From CAYLHB01 sp964383505 (lineage in GTDB: Bacteria; Patescibacteriota; Minisyncoccia; Phycocordibacterales; UBA12088): DNA of 61,811 nt. The DNA lies in contig CAYLHB010000002.1 in NCBI GenBank assembly GCA_964383505.1, positions 1-61,811 of the forward strand, written 5' to 3'. Below, piece after piece: positions 16,075 through 26,300 of the stretch. A model generated the notes under the pieces. It did no database searches. It was not told where the DNA came from and saw only the letters and a program-made list of their open reading frames with translations. How positions within the stretch are numbered: position 1 is the first letter of the stretch; each line of letters begins with the position of its first letter. Position numbers and translations under genes: made by a program.

Positions 16075-16652
16075 AATGATTTTAATTCATACAAATCCTT
16101 ACTGTACAAGATAAGTGAACCGACTTGATGAACATATGAACCTGCACTTACCCCGAGTTTAGATCCTACATATTTTTGCAAAGCAATCCCAAAACACACA
16201 TCTACTGGCAGTAGTTTTAGTAATTCATTTGAGCGCATGTGAACCACCGTAAACAGTTTGTCACTATTAATGTAAAAATGAATGCCAACCAAACAAGGAA
16301 CTTCGCCAGAGGCTCCAAAAATATAATTATTATCCCAAAGACTTAGATATGCCTTTTTACTATTCGGGTCATTCTGTAAACACTCAATGATACTTGAAAT
16401 TTCATTCTGCTTAATGATTTGATTGTAGTGCGATGTTTCAATATTAAAAACATCATCCTTTTCAGCATGAGAAAACGCTAACCCATCATATAAAATAGGG
16501 TTTTGAAAAGACTCAGGATGCAATATCTCAAAGTGTGCTGACTCTTGAAATATATGTTTACCTTGAGGATTATTTTCGCCTTTTAAATGCTCTTGGACTT
16601 GCTTAATACATGCAAGGTAAAGCTCATCAACTGATTCTGCTTTTATATTCAT
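16071..16652 (-). CDS. Thymidylate-synthase-fold protein, cytidylate-hydroxymethylase-like
   Basis: A 193-aa protein resembling the catalytic half of thymidylate synthase. EVPC120 stands where TS has its nucleophilic PPC, R140-S-N-E matches the phosphate-binding RS-x-D, LPV-D151-VCFGIALQKYV matches LPFNIASYAL, and GSYVHQVGSLILYSKDL matches the HLY region. The TS Asn that selects uracil is Asp151 here. In T4 dCMP hydroxymethylase and in CMP hydroxymethylases the same Asn-to-Asp change selects cytosine. The HLY His is replaced by Ile. The N-terminal part is shorter than in TS (about 264 aa). An activity on dCMP/CMP is inferred from this residue and from the cytidine-deaminase-like neighbour. 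Confidence 0.65.
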   Translation of the reverse strand: MNIKAESVDELYLACIKQVQEHLKGENNPQGKHIFQESAHFEILHPESFQNPILYDGLAFSHAEKDDVFNIETSHYNQIIKQNEISSIIECLQNDPNSKKAYLSLWDNNYIFGASGEVPCLVGIHFYINSDKLFTVVHMRSNELLKLLPVDVCFGIALQKYVGSKLGVSAGSYVHQVGSLILYSKDLYELKSL

Positions 16653-16658
16653 ATAATC

Positions 16659-17765
16659 CTATTTTACACGCAACACAGACTGAGCATTAGGTATTAAGAG
16701 TGGTACAATTTTTACGTCAACAGTATCGCCCACATCAACAACTCCGTTTATAAACGTCGCCCTATAGACATCTACTTCGTTATTAAACATAATTCCCATC
16801 TCACCCTTTGGGATTGTATCGTACTGGAGTAAAACTACACCTTCTTTATCACTCAACATAGAATCCACACCTATTTGCTCGATACCACTACGTAAATCTG
16901 CAGGGGAGTTTTTCAACATTAATCGACCTAATATTGCGTTTGGTTTATATTTCAAATCACTTAAATAGAATCGAATTCGAGCACACATAAACAAAGTAAA
17001 GTCATCAGAATTAAAAGTAGACATTATCTGACGTTGTTCTCTCAAATTAGATATGTGAATGGTCGTATCAGTAACAAAATGTGTAGTACTGAATGAAGTT
17101 TTTAGCTTTGGGGTAACGTCGAATAAGTAATTTTTAACCGCTTTTGCATACACTTCACCTTTCACCGCATAATCTAGCGATACTTTTGAATCCTGTTTTA
17201 TATAGAGGTATTCGTTTAGGCTCTCAAAATAAACATGCTTCAGTGCTGAAAACTTTGTAAAAAAGGTAACTATCTCGTTTAGGAAAAGGTCTCGCTTAAG
17301 GTCTATGAGGCTATCAATATCAGATAATGCTTGTCTATATAAATTCAAAACTTCTGGGGTACTTTCCGTGTCAGTATAGTATTCGCTCTCAAAGATATAA
17401 TTTATCTTTCCTTGGATTAATGAATTTCTGTACTGCATTTCTGACATTTCAAAAACCAAACACTCAACCTTGTTGGTGTTTGATGATTGAGGTATTTCCA
17501 CGTCAAAAATATATTGCCCTAGGTTATGTACACGGCCATCTGAATGCACAGGAGTAACGTATACGACACCGAACAAACCGCCTCCACTGACGTTTATTCT
17601 TCCAGATTCCAAAATGGATTTTATATTCGGAGAGAAGTGTACAAATCTAAATGTATTATCAGAATTTTTCCAACTTAATTCACTATCATTAAAACCCTTA
17701 CTTTTAAGCTCATCCAATAAGTATTTATTCCAACCTTCGCGAGATGTAAGTTTGTCATAATTCAT
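16659..17765 (-). CDS. Hypothetical protein, possible ADP-ribosyltransferase-like N-terminus
   Basis: A 368-aa AT-rich gene I do not recognise. The N-terminal region (RFVHFSPNIKSILESGRINV, then GVVYVTP and HNLGQYIFDVEIP) has the H-x-S/T then small-G-x-hydrophobic-Y pattern seen at the start of ART-fold proteins such as DarT. This is a weak resemblance only. The rest is mixed helix and strand without membrane segments. It sits within the nucleotide operon, 6 nt before the thymidylate-synthase-like gene and 3 nt after the oxidoreductase, so it is probably co-translated with them. Confidence 0.55.
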   Translation of the reverse strand: MNYDKLTSREGWNKYLLDELKSKGFNDSELSWKNSDNTFRFVHFSPNIKSILESGRINVSGGGLFGVVYVTPVHSDGRVHNLGQYIFDVEIPQSSNTNKVECLVFEMSEMQYRNSLIQGKINYIFESEYYTDTESTPEVLNLYRQALSDIDSLIDLKRDLFLNEIVTFFTKFSALKHVYFESLNEYLYIKQDSKVSLDYAVKGEVYAKAVKNYLFDVTPKLKTSFSTTHFVTDTTIHISNLREQRQIMSTFNSDDFTLFMCARIRFYLSDLKYKPNAILGRLMLKNSPADLRSGIEQIGVDSMLSDKEGVVLLQYDTIPKGEMGIMFNNEVDVYRATFINGVVDVGDTVDVKIVPLLIPNAQSVLRVK

Positions 17766-17768
17766 AAA

Positions 17769-19208
17769 CTATATTTCCTCTGTCACAATTCTCTTCCCGA
17801 ACCAGCTATTTTTTGCAGCCAATGATCTGTATATTCCTGAGAAAACAACAGCTGTACGATGATGATCCAAGAAATTTGAACGCTGGTTCTCTGGTTCAAT
17901 ATCCTTATCAATATAATCAAAAAATTCTTTAATACAGATACGTCGAGCCTCCTCCTGATGTCCACGAGAGTACCCCTCAAGTTCAAAGCTCATTAAGTCC
18001 CGCACGTTGATTATTTCTACTGGTTTCCATTCAGGAAAAAGTTTATTATTTCTAAAAATAATAATTTCTAAGTGACGCTCTCCCCCTATTTCAAAGTGAT
18101 CGCTATTTTCTTCTAAAATCTCCTTTGACTGATAAGAATTAACAAAAATTGACTGGAATGGACCCTGCTCAATTACATGCTGTTCTTGTCGTACACGACC
18201 GTTTCCTTTGTACAAATCTCTCCCTTCAGCAGTCGCCCAATCTCTTTGACCGTATCCAGTATGGGCCAAGTTAAGGGTACCAAGAGTAATAACCTGCCCA
18301 TCTCGCTTGAATGTAATGTTTCCAGCTACATCAATTTCGCCAAAAGAGCGCATCAAACTCTTATACTCATTTCCATACTTAAAGTACTTGTCAGAATCTT
18401 TAAAAAGACGTTTATGATCGTCAATACTAAGTTGAGCGATAAAATCGGCGGGTCTACTGCTCTGACCATATATTTCTACACTATCAACTGCTTTATCTCC
18501 TTTATGTGTGAGATTGGTAAATTCACACAAAACATCAACCGAGTGATACCCTGAATGAGAAAGTTTTCCATAACCAGAATTATACGGATGATAGTCCTGT
18601 TCGATGATTTCATCTGGAAATCTCCACTGACCATCACAGTGGAGTGAAGACATTAGCGTAACAGGACAGTTCGTTTTGGAAAAAATCTCTTTTATTGCAT
18701 TCCTCGCAACATCATACGCAGTATGAAATCGTCTTTGAGCTAATATTGTGAAAACTACATTTTTGCGCTTCAAGACTTGCTGATATTTATCTTCGATAAG
18801 TCTGTACTCCTCAAGATTTCGCTTCGCTATCTTGAGTGAATTAGCAATTTTTGCAGCAGTTGAAATTGGCTTATCGAGTAGGATATGCAACTCCTTATCC
18901 AATGCCCACATTGAATACTCAAAGTGAGAAAGTGGCTCGGTGGCAATTAAAACAACACCTACTCCGTGTCTCTGCACAATTTCATCAAGCAATTTTCTCC
19001 AAACCTTACTGTCTTTCTTTTGCTCATTAGATAAAAAATATAACTCTGGAGAGACATTATGATCGCCAACATATTTGGTGATCAGTTCCCTTTCCTGCTC
19101 CACGTCAACAACCGCTACCAACTGAGCTGTGTTGGACAGCTCTTTTAAGATTGGTACGTGGATTCTACGAGCATGATAGCCCAATCCAATAAGTAAAACT
19201 TTATGCAT
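17769..19208 (-). CDS. Gfo/Idh/MocA-family oxidoreductase
   Basis: A 479-aa NAD(P)-dependent oxidoreductase. The Rossmann motif GLGYHARRIHVPIL at residues 8-21 is followed by VAVVDVEQERE, VVLIATEPLSHFEYSMWAL and HILLDKPI, the E/DKP motif of the family that contacts cofactor and substrate. The C-terminal half is longer than in most members. Family members act on sugars, sugar nucleotides or tetrapyrroles; the substrate is unknown here. It overlaps the Nudix gene by 8 nt and is AT-rich like the rest of the operon. Confidence 0.8.
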   Translation of the reverse strand: MHKVLLIGLGYHARRIHVPILKELSNTAQLVAVVDVEQERELITKYVGDHNVSPELYFLSNEQKKDSKVWRKLLDEIVQRHGVGVVLIATEPLSHFEYSMWALDKELHILLDKPISTAAKIANSLKIAKRNLEEYRLIEDKYQQVLKRKNVVFTILAQRRFHTAYDVARNAIKEIFSKTNCPVTLMSSLHCDGQWRFPDEIIEQDYHPYNSGYGKLSHSGYHSVDVLCEFTNLTHKGDKAVDSVEIYGQSSRPADFIAQLSIDDHKRLFKDSDKYFKYGNEYKSLMRSFGEIDVAGNITFKRDGQVITLGTLNLAHTGYGQRDWATAEGRDLYKGNGRVRQEQHVIEQGPFQSIFVNSYQSKEILEENSDHFEIGGERHLEIIIFRNNKLFPEWKPVEIINVRDLMSFELEGYSRGHQEEARRICIKEFFDYIDKDIEPENQRSNFLDHHRTAVVFSGIYRSLAAKNSWFGKRIVTEEI

Positions 19209-19626
19209 TTAAGTGTTTTATAATCTTACTGGCCGCTTTAACATTATCCTCCTTTTCAAGTGTCTTAAACAACATATCTTTGTCGCACCATCGCAAATCA
19301 TCATGCTCGTCCGGTGCTAGTGTTACTTCAACACCAGTTTTAACTTCAACTGCATATACAAACTCTCGAATCTTTGTCTCACCTTTCATCCATTCAAAAT
19401 CATAAAACGGGCCTTCAATTTTAATGATATTTTCTGAATCAATACTGCACTCCTCTTTAATTTCGCGAGTTATTGTGCCAATCAAACTCTCGTTATCATG
19501 AACAGTACCAGTAACTGTCTGCCAAAAACCGCCATCGTCAGGAACTCTCTTGATACAAAGAAACTCAACACCTGCATCCGTCAATTGATATACAAAGGCA
19601 TTTACTCGAATAGGTAACTTGGTCAT
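19201..19626 (-). CDS. Nudix hydrolase
   Basis: A 141-aa Nudix protein. The box is complete: GTVHDNESLIGTITREIKEE fits G-x5-E-x7-REUxEE. Size and the KRVPDDGGFWQTVTG lead-in resemble the NudB/dATP- or dihydroneopterin-triphosphate-type pyrophosphohydrolases. First gene of the operon 19626-15418. A role in removing or making a nucleoside monophosphate would fit the neighbours (inference). Confidence 0.88.
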   Translation of the reverse strand: MTKLPIRVNAFVYQLTDAGVEFLCIKRVPDDGGFWQTVTGTVHDNESLIGTITREIKEECSIDSENIIKIEGPFYDFEWMKGETKIREFVYAVEVKTGVEVTLAPDEHDDLRWCDKDMLFKTLEKEDNVKAASKIIKHLNA

Positions 19627-19730
19627 GACTAGAGAATTAAACGTATAAGTATGGCTACTTTAGCATATTTTACAGTTAAATAAAGCTGTGGTTTATTGTT
19701 TTCTGATATTTCTCGTGCATAATTGCATTA

Positions 19731-20177
19731 ATGCAATACCTTACGTGGGAAGATTTAAACAGCAGTCAGAAGTCACTTCTTGAGACTGCCAAAGCCAATG
19801 CTGAAAAATCAGTAAGCCAAAATGGTCACAAGGTGGGCTGTTCGATCTGTGGCGAGAACGAGACATACAACGGATCAACAATATCTCATCCTAGAATTAT
19901 TGGTTCAACATGTGCTGAACGCATGGCTATCGATCACCTTCTTATCGATAATGATAAGCCAAAACTGTGCGCAGTCGTAGGTAAGCTTAATCGTGAGAAC
20001 TGGACAAAAGATAATCTTTGTACACCATGTGGACTTTGTCTTGAGATGTTTTGGGAATTACAAATGAAAACTGGCATTGATGATATAGACTTTCTTTGTG
20101 CAAATTGGGATTTAGATAGAATCCTGAGTATTAAACTTTCTAAACTATTCCCTCGCTTTGAAGCTGTGAAGCGTTAG
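19731..20177 (+). CDS. Cytidine-deaminase-like enzyme
   Basis: A 148-aa protein of the cytidine deaminase superfamily. The zinc site is STC61AERMA, with Cys in the first ligand position and the proton-shuttling Glu63, and C97TPC100GLC103, which supplies the PCxxC ligands. Related members include cytidine and blasticidin-S deaminases. It is divergent from the Nudix-led operon across 104 bp, so the two are likely co-regulated. A weak promoter (TTGTTT, 16 bp, CATAAT) lies just upstream. It is AT-rich like the operon. Confidence 0.8.
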   Translation: MQYLTWEDLNSSQKSLLETAKANAEKSVSQNGHKVGCSICGENETYNGSTISHPRIIGSTCAERMAIDHLLIDNDKPKLCAVVGKLNRENWTKDNLCTPCGLCLEMFWELQMKTGIDDIDFLCANWDLDRILSIKLSKLFPRFEAVKR

Positions 20178-20203
20178 AAACTATTTCGTAACTGTATTTG
20201 CGT

Positions 20204-21535
20204 CTACATACGATTCTTCTTACGTTCCCGAGTAGCCTTCACCTTCTCTCGATGTAAACGTCGAGCCTCGTCCTTCTCCTTTCGCTCCGCTTCACGCTGT
20301 GCCATTTCTTCGGGCGGTATCACTCGAAGATAATCCATGATCTTGTATCCCTTGAGGATTTCGTGCGGATCGCCGAAGTGATACCACGGGTGCATCTGGT
20401 TCCACTCCTTACCGTCTTTCATCTCCTTAACCATATGCGACTCAAGAAGTTTCTTTGGAGGCAGAAAGTCCTTGTTGTCCTTGATTAGAAACAACTGGGC
20501 ATGCACACCCTCGCCATAGTGCGAGACTGTTCGTGCCTTTAGGATACCTTCCTTCACCCACTTATTGAGTGTCTGACCTTTCACATTGAAGTAGTGCTCA
20601 AAGTCATACTTTCGATACCAACTATCTTTGTTCTTGGCGAGTGATGCGGAAATCTCACCTTTATCAATCGCTTTCTGACAAACCAGACACTTCACGCCCC
20701 ATTTGTCGTACCAGTTATCACCCTCTGGCGTACTGCCGTGACAGATGGCACACGTATACCCAGCGCCCTCACGATGGAATCCTTTTGGTTCTTTTTCGAG
20801 TCGTTCAACAAGTAGCTTTTCCTTTTCCTTCCATTCATCCATAAACCTACCTGCTTGCTCCATACCCCATTTCATCTCTGAAAACTTGCGACCCTCCTCT
20901 TCGGAGAGACAGTATCGACCACGATCTTCGGCAAAGTGTTCGTCGTATTCATCCTCGTGCTTTGGCCAAACCATCTCATCTCTTTCTATATACTTACACT
21001 TCGCACAGGTGTATGTAGTAACAAGTTTTGTACCATCGTCATCGGCAGTATGTTTGGTTGGTGAGTCACATTGTTTACAGACGTGCTGTTTGATCCGCCA
21101 CTCTTCACCCGTATTGAAAAATGCCCGACGAGGCAGGCATTTGTTTGGACAGTCATACATGAAGAGAACACGTTCTGGTTTGTCTCCGTCGTGCCAGAGT
21201 TGCTTGAAAGTTGGAGTGTGGCGATTGCGACAGGTAAGGCATCGGATGTCTTCGGGAGCTTGAGCATTTTCGTAGAGATCATCAAGCGTCTGGTCGCTCG
21301 CCATCCATTCCTGGATTGTTTTATCCCGATTCAGATAGCGTTCACCCCTTTCGAAGGTAAGTATGAGATTATGCGCCCACTCTCTGATGGCTCGGTCTTG
21401 CTCCTTGCTCATCTTCTTATTACGAGATGGTGAATCATCTTTGACATACCGTTTTTCCATACCACGACAACGCTCAACTGTATATTTGTCGTACAGGTCG
21501 ATATAGTATTGACGGTCTTTAAGATGTTTGCTCAC
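20204..21535 (-). CDS. Multi-zinc-ribbon protein of unknown function
   Basis: A 443-aa protein with at least five CxxC-type knuckles (CLTCRNRH, CPNKC, CKQC, CAKC, CAICHGS with CLVC), so two or three zinc ribbons. A central stretch FNVKGQTLNKWVKEGIL looks like a winged-helix/MerR-like DNA-binding segment, and the C-terminus is a highly charged helix ending in KKNRM. It is the last gene after the restriction operon and two HEPN proteins on the same strand. A role in nucleic-acid binding is inferred; I know no family for it. Confidence 0.65.
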   Translation of the reverse strand: MSKHLKDRQYYIDLYDKYTVERCRGMEKRYVKDDSPSRNKKMSKEQDRAIREWAHNLILTFERGERYLNRDKTIQEWMASDQTLDDLYENAQAPEDIRCLTCRNRHTPTFKQLWHDGDKPERVLFMYDCPNKCLPRRAFFNTGEEWRIKQHVCKQCDSPTKHTADDDGTKLVTTYTCAKCKYIERDEMVWPKHEDEYDEHFAEDRGRYCLSEEEGRKFSEMKWGMEQAGRFMDEWKEKEKLLVERLEKEPKGFHREGAGYTCAICHGSTPEGDNWYDKWGVKCLVCQKAIDKGEISASLAKNKDSWYRKYDFEHYFNVKGQTLNKWVKEGILKARTVSHYGEGVHAQLFLIKDNKDFLPPKKLLESHMVKEMKDGKEWNQMHPWYHFGDPHEILKGYKIMDYLRVIPPEEMAQREAERKEKDEARRLHREKVKATRERKKNRM

Positions 21536-21584
21536 CCCTATATTCTATTCCTATTTTAAGTGATTTTTAAATAGCATTTTGTGT

Positions 21585-22472
21585 TTAATCTTTGATCCAA
21601 ATGGGTACGACAGCATTACCCAGCACAATACCGTGAATGAGTGCATCTCTGTTATCAAAGGAATTAGTACCGACGTAACTCAACAAGAAAGCCTTCATGA
21701 GTGCTTCAACACGATGATAAAAAGTGAATTCTTCGGTACGGGTACTGAACACCTTGCATTCCCAAACCTTCCCATGCATCACCCAGTTACGAACATCCTT
21801 TATGTCTGTGAGAAAAGAATCTATTGGCTTAGTGTTAGTGTATTGTGCTTCAAAACCGAACTTTTGAACCGCGTACTTTAAGTAGTCGATATAGTGCAGA
21901 TTCCCCGGAACATTCTTGGGGTTCTTTATGTTGCTATCTAAACAATAAAGACTTCGGCAAAACAGCTCTATTGGCTGAAGATACCAAACATCTTTCAAAT
22001 CGCTATATGGTGTAAAAAGCTCCGCTTCGAACAATAGACCGAGACTTTTAAAAAAGATGCGACGTTCGTTATTAGAAAAACTATCCAGTTTTTTAATCGT
22101 GCTGTCTAAATATGCCTCAACTTCCTTTACGCGTAGAAGAGGCCAATCATATGTCTTTCCGCCGATCCGAGCAAACACCTCACTACCTCCTTCCTTATCG
22201 TCGTATGGAAAGATGTGTCGAGACTGAAAAAGTGCAAGCAAGGCACAGTAATCCCATATCTTCGGCTGCGATGGATAAAAATGTGACTTAGTGAGATCAA
22301 GTCCCGGTTTTTCACATACTATTGTTGAACGAAAATTTACGTTTCTTGAAAATCTGTTTTCCTTTTCATATTCCTTGTATCCATTTTCAAAGTCCACAAC
22401 GGGTTCAAATCGATAATGTGTTGTATCGATAACATTTGGGAGGTGGACGTTGTAGAGATAGAGTTGTCTCAT
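21585..22472 (-). CDS. HEPN-motif protein
   Basis: A 295-aa protein with the HEPN RNase-type motif R228-NWVM-H233 (R-x4-H) in a C-terminal helical domain, resembling ApeA-type HEPN proteins. The N-terminal half (MRQLYLYNVHLPNVIDTTHY) is a mixed alpha/beta region that may recognise a trigger. The start at 22472 was chosen over a longer frame that runs into the next gene. HEPN proteins are often toxic RNases in phage defence. It is 22 nt downstream of a second HEPN-motif gene and part of the restriction operon. Confidence 0.65.
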   Translation of the reverse strand: MRQLYLYNVHLPNVIDTTHYRFEPVVDFENGYKEYEKENRFSRNVNFRSTIVCEKPGLDLTKSHFYPSQPKIWDYCALLALFQSRHIFPYDDKEGGSEVFARIGGKTYDWPLLRVKEVEAYLDSTIKKLDSFSNNERRIFFKSLGLLFEAELFTPYSDLKDVWYLQPIELFCRSLYCLDSNIKNPKNVPGNLHYIDYLKYAVQKFGFEAQYTNTKPIDSFLTDIKDVRNWVMHGKVWECKVFSTRTEEFTFYHRVEALMKAFLLSYVGTNSFDNRDALIHGIVLGNAVVPIWIKD

Positions 22473-22494
22473 AATCTTCAATATACAAACAGCC

Positions 22495-23322
22495 TTAAGA
22501 AGTGCTATTGGTCGATTCAGATTCGAGTCTAAATAGATGGTTGAGTAACAAAAACTCAGATAGGTACTCCTGTGAATCACTTTGACGCTCTTTATGTGCA
22601 CGCGGATTTCGATACGCGGAATATGCATTGATAATAATGTTTGCCCTTGCCTTCTGCTCACCTTCGCTAATTCCGTTCCAGCTTAACCTTGAGTTTTGTT
22701 TGAGAAATGCTTCGGTGAATAATTTCGCTCCAATCTCGTAGCTACCAGTCCTTAGTCGGACAGCATCTTCAAATCTCCTATATCCATCCATAAGGTTGGT
22801 GTCAGGGTGCTGCCAAAATGAAACAGCAAGATCAATAATCCGTGGATCGATAATCGCATACGGAATAACTGGCCGAAATTCCTTCCACAAATCTCCTACT
22901 CGAGCCGCATCAAAATGTTGCGTTTCAATGTATTCGTATATGCGAAGCGGCCTTACTGGATTAAGCGCCTTTATCTCTTGAACATCAGCAGTTGTTAATG
23001 CCGAATGATCAAGTCGCTCTAGCATAGAATTATTTATTTCAAACTCGTCAATGTTGATACCGTGCTCCATTAGCAAGGCAAGCGCGTACGAAAATTTGCG
23101 TGGACCCTCGCCGGTGTAGCCGCTCGCAAAACCTGATTTAACTGCAATAAGTTCTATCGGTTCTACGGTGATAAGTAGCCCGTGCCTTCCTCTAGATGTA
23201 AGGATATGTACTTTGGATAGCTGATCGTTGTACTGCAATAGACGTACTACAGCATCAAGACATGTTTGTGTTATGCCTGCCTCACCCCAATATTGAATTC
23301 TTGCTAGTTTGGCATCACGCAT
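22495..23322 (-). CDS. TIGR02391 (Ymh)-family protein with HEPN motif
   Basis: A 275-aa protein. The C-terminal 120 residues match the TIGR02391 family, commonly found beside type I restriction genes: FEDAVRLRTG, then GAKLFTEAFL and the terminal YRNPRAHKER. R238-NPRA-H243 fits the HEPN R-x4-H motif. It starts 7 nt after hsdR ends. Family function is not established; an abortive-infection or regulatory role is inferred from the motif and the neighbours. Confidence 0.75.
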   Translation of the reverse strand: MRDAKLARIQYWGEAGITQTCLDAVVRLLQYNDQLSKVHILTSRGRHGLLITVEPIELIAVKSGFASGYTGEGPRKFSYALALLMEHGINIDEFEINNSMLERLDHSALTTADVQEIKALNPVRPLRIYEYIETQHFDAARVGDLWKEFRPVIPYAIIDPRIIDLAVSFWQHPDTNLMDGYRRFEDAVRLRTGSYEIGAKLFTEAFLKQNSRLSWNGISEGEQKARANIIINAYSAYRNPRAHKERQSDSQEYLSEFLLLNHLFRLESESTNSTS

Positions 23323-23329
23323 AGTTTGT

Positions 23330-26300
23330 TTACACAGGCAAGTACTCCCAGTACACCCGCACCGTCTCTTGGTATATCGAGTCTATCAGCCGTTCAGTTT
23401 GTACAAGCTCAGTGAAACCCTTCTGAAGCAAGAGCAGACGTACGTTCTGACGAATCCGCGCTTTGATCGTCTCGTTGTTTGTCCAATCAATCGCTAAGTC
23501 ACGACGAATACGCCTCGTCAGTTCTTTAACAAAATCCTTAATATCGATACCTGCTTTTTTGAGATCCGGGTCAGTCACTAGGGTGTCATAAAAGACCACC
23601 TCCTCTTCAGAAAGCCCTAGCTCCCTACTCTCCTCGTCGAGCTTCTGTATATCATCGGCAATAGCAAGCAGGTGCTTGATGATCTCTGCGGAACTGATAA
23701 CGTTGTTCTCGTACTTCTCGATAAGGTCGGTTAGGAGGGTGAGCATGGTTTCGTATCGAGCTTTGTTGGTACGAGAGCGAACCTTAATCTCTTTGTCGAG
23801 CATCTTCCGCACCGTATCAATAGCAAGATTTTGATACTTCGATTTATTGATCTCCTCAGCAAACCGCGCGTCAAATATCGAGATGATCTTTTTCTCCTCG
23901 CCTTCTTTGGTAAAGAGGTCAATCACGCCCTCGGCCTGCACCGCATCTTGCACTAAGCTTCGGATAGCACTCTCGGTCGCTTCAGGAAAGATGATATGGG
24001 GAATCACCGTCTGCTTGTGTAAGGCATCGCGAATAGACTGGAAAAACTGCACATCCGTCGCAATCTCCATCGCTTCAGAGCCTGGCATCACAAGCGCGTG
24101 AAGGTTGGAAAGCTTTGACACCGCACCCATGTACGCCATTTTACGATCATCCGACAGATGGCCTTGCTCCGAGACAACCTCATTCATTGCGGATTGGAAC
24201 AACTCTACCAGCTCGATCCCCTTTTTCTGCCTCCACCCGGAAAAGTCGATAGCGGCAAAATACTGCAACACGTCCCCGTGAAGTTTCTTCATTGCGCGTA
24301 TCACCTCATCAAGCGGTATCATCGCCTCTTTCTGCACATCCGCATCATAGATTGCAAGTGCCTTCTTGAGATTTTCCGCAACACCTATGTAGTCCACAAT
24401 CAAACCGCCCGGCTTATCTTTGTAGATACGATTGACCCGTGCGATCGCTTGCATGAGTCCATGATTCTTGAGTGGCTTATCGAGGTACATGGTATGCAAA
24501 CACGGCACATCAAACCCGGTGAGCCACATATCGCACACGATGGCGATGCGCAAAGGGTCGCTCGCTTTCTTGAAGCGCTTTTCAAGCTTCTTCACGTCAT
24601 GTTCTGGCTGCAACTGCCCCGCAAAATCATCCATGCCGGATATGATCACCGCGCATTCGGGTGCCCCAGGTATCTTCTGTATCGCTTGGTATACCGCGAC
24701 GGCAATAGCGCGGCTCATGGTCACCACCATCGCCTTTCCTTCTATGGGTCGATTGGTAAAGTGGGAGACTATATCTTTTGATATTGTTTCGATACGATCC
24801 GGTGTACCCACCATCTGTTCGAGTACCGCCCATTCTTTTTGTACCTTTATTCGCTCATCGATAACGATCTCACCCAATATCTCATCGAGCTTGCTATCAA
24901 CAAACTGGTCTGCAAGGTGAAGTGGAATAAGTCGCCCCTCGTAGTAGATAGGCACGGTTGCATTATCCTTGACCGCTTGGCCTATCTTGTATGAACTCAC
25001 CACATCGCCAAACACGCGCATGGTATCACGACTATGCTGTGATATTGGTGTTCCGGTCACCCCCAAAAAGCTCGCATTCGGCAAGGCCTGACGTACGTTA
25101 CCCGCAAGCATGCTGTATTGGGTACGATGTGCTTCGTCCGTAAGGACAATGATGTTTTCCCGATCGGTAAGGGCCGCGTTCGCATCTGGATCGTCTTGGA
25201 ATTTCTGAATGGTGGTGAAGATAAGTTCGGATCCCAGGTGTGAGAGTCGGTCTTTCAAGTCTCTAATGCTTGAAGCGCGCTTCGCGAGCGTGCCGTATCC
25301 CGTACGACTAAATGTTTTGAATAGTTGATCGTCGAGATCTTCGCGGTCAGTGAGGAACACATACGCCGGACTTTTAAGTTCATGGATCCGCTTCGTCTTG
25401 TTCACGTAGAACACCATCGATAATGATTTGCCCGACCCCTGCGTATGCCAAAAAACGCCAATCTTCCGCTCTTGTTCACCTAGGACCGATCGTACGGTAC
25501 TGTCGATGGTCTTATTCACCCCATAGTACTGGTGGTACAACGCCATTTTCTTGGTGTAGGTCACCGCATCACCGTCGCCGTCTGCCTCAAACACGGTGAA
25601 GTTTTGTATCACATCAAGCAAACGGGCTTTATTGAAAAGACCATTTGCGAGCACTTCGAGCTCTGTCGCGCTCTTTGGCGCATCACTCTCCGACTCGATC
25701 CCCTTCCAGGTACCATACCGCTCCCACGAGGAGGATATGGTGCCATGACGGGCATCGGTAAGGTCACTGAGGCAAACAACCTGGTTGTACAGAAAAAGCT
25801 TTGGAATTTCCTTTTTGTAGTACTCCATGTCACGGTACGCCTGCCCGATGGTCGCCTGCTCACGCACGGGGTTTTTGAGTTCAAATACCGCAAGCGGAAT
25901 ACCATTCACAAATACCACACCATCAAGACGGCAAACATTCTCGATACCTTGGACTGTAAATTGATTGACGATCAAGAACTCATTCGCATCTACATTTGTG
26001 AAATCAATCAACTTCACAACTTCGGTCTTTTCCTCACCATTCTCTCGCCACGTCTTCTTCACTCCCTCGGTAAGGAAAGTAAATATTTCCTTATTGCCGA
26101 GGACAATATCGGCATTGTGGTAGCTCGCGATATCAGCAACCACTTGTTCTGCCTGTTCAGCAGGAAGCTGAGGATTAAATCGATGAACGGAAGTGAGGAG
26201 GCGATTCTTTAAGACCACCTCATTAAAAAGCGCCCGCTCCGCACTGGGTTGTTTTGGGGCAATGTCTGGTCCGTAGGCATACTCATAGCCCTCGCCTTGA

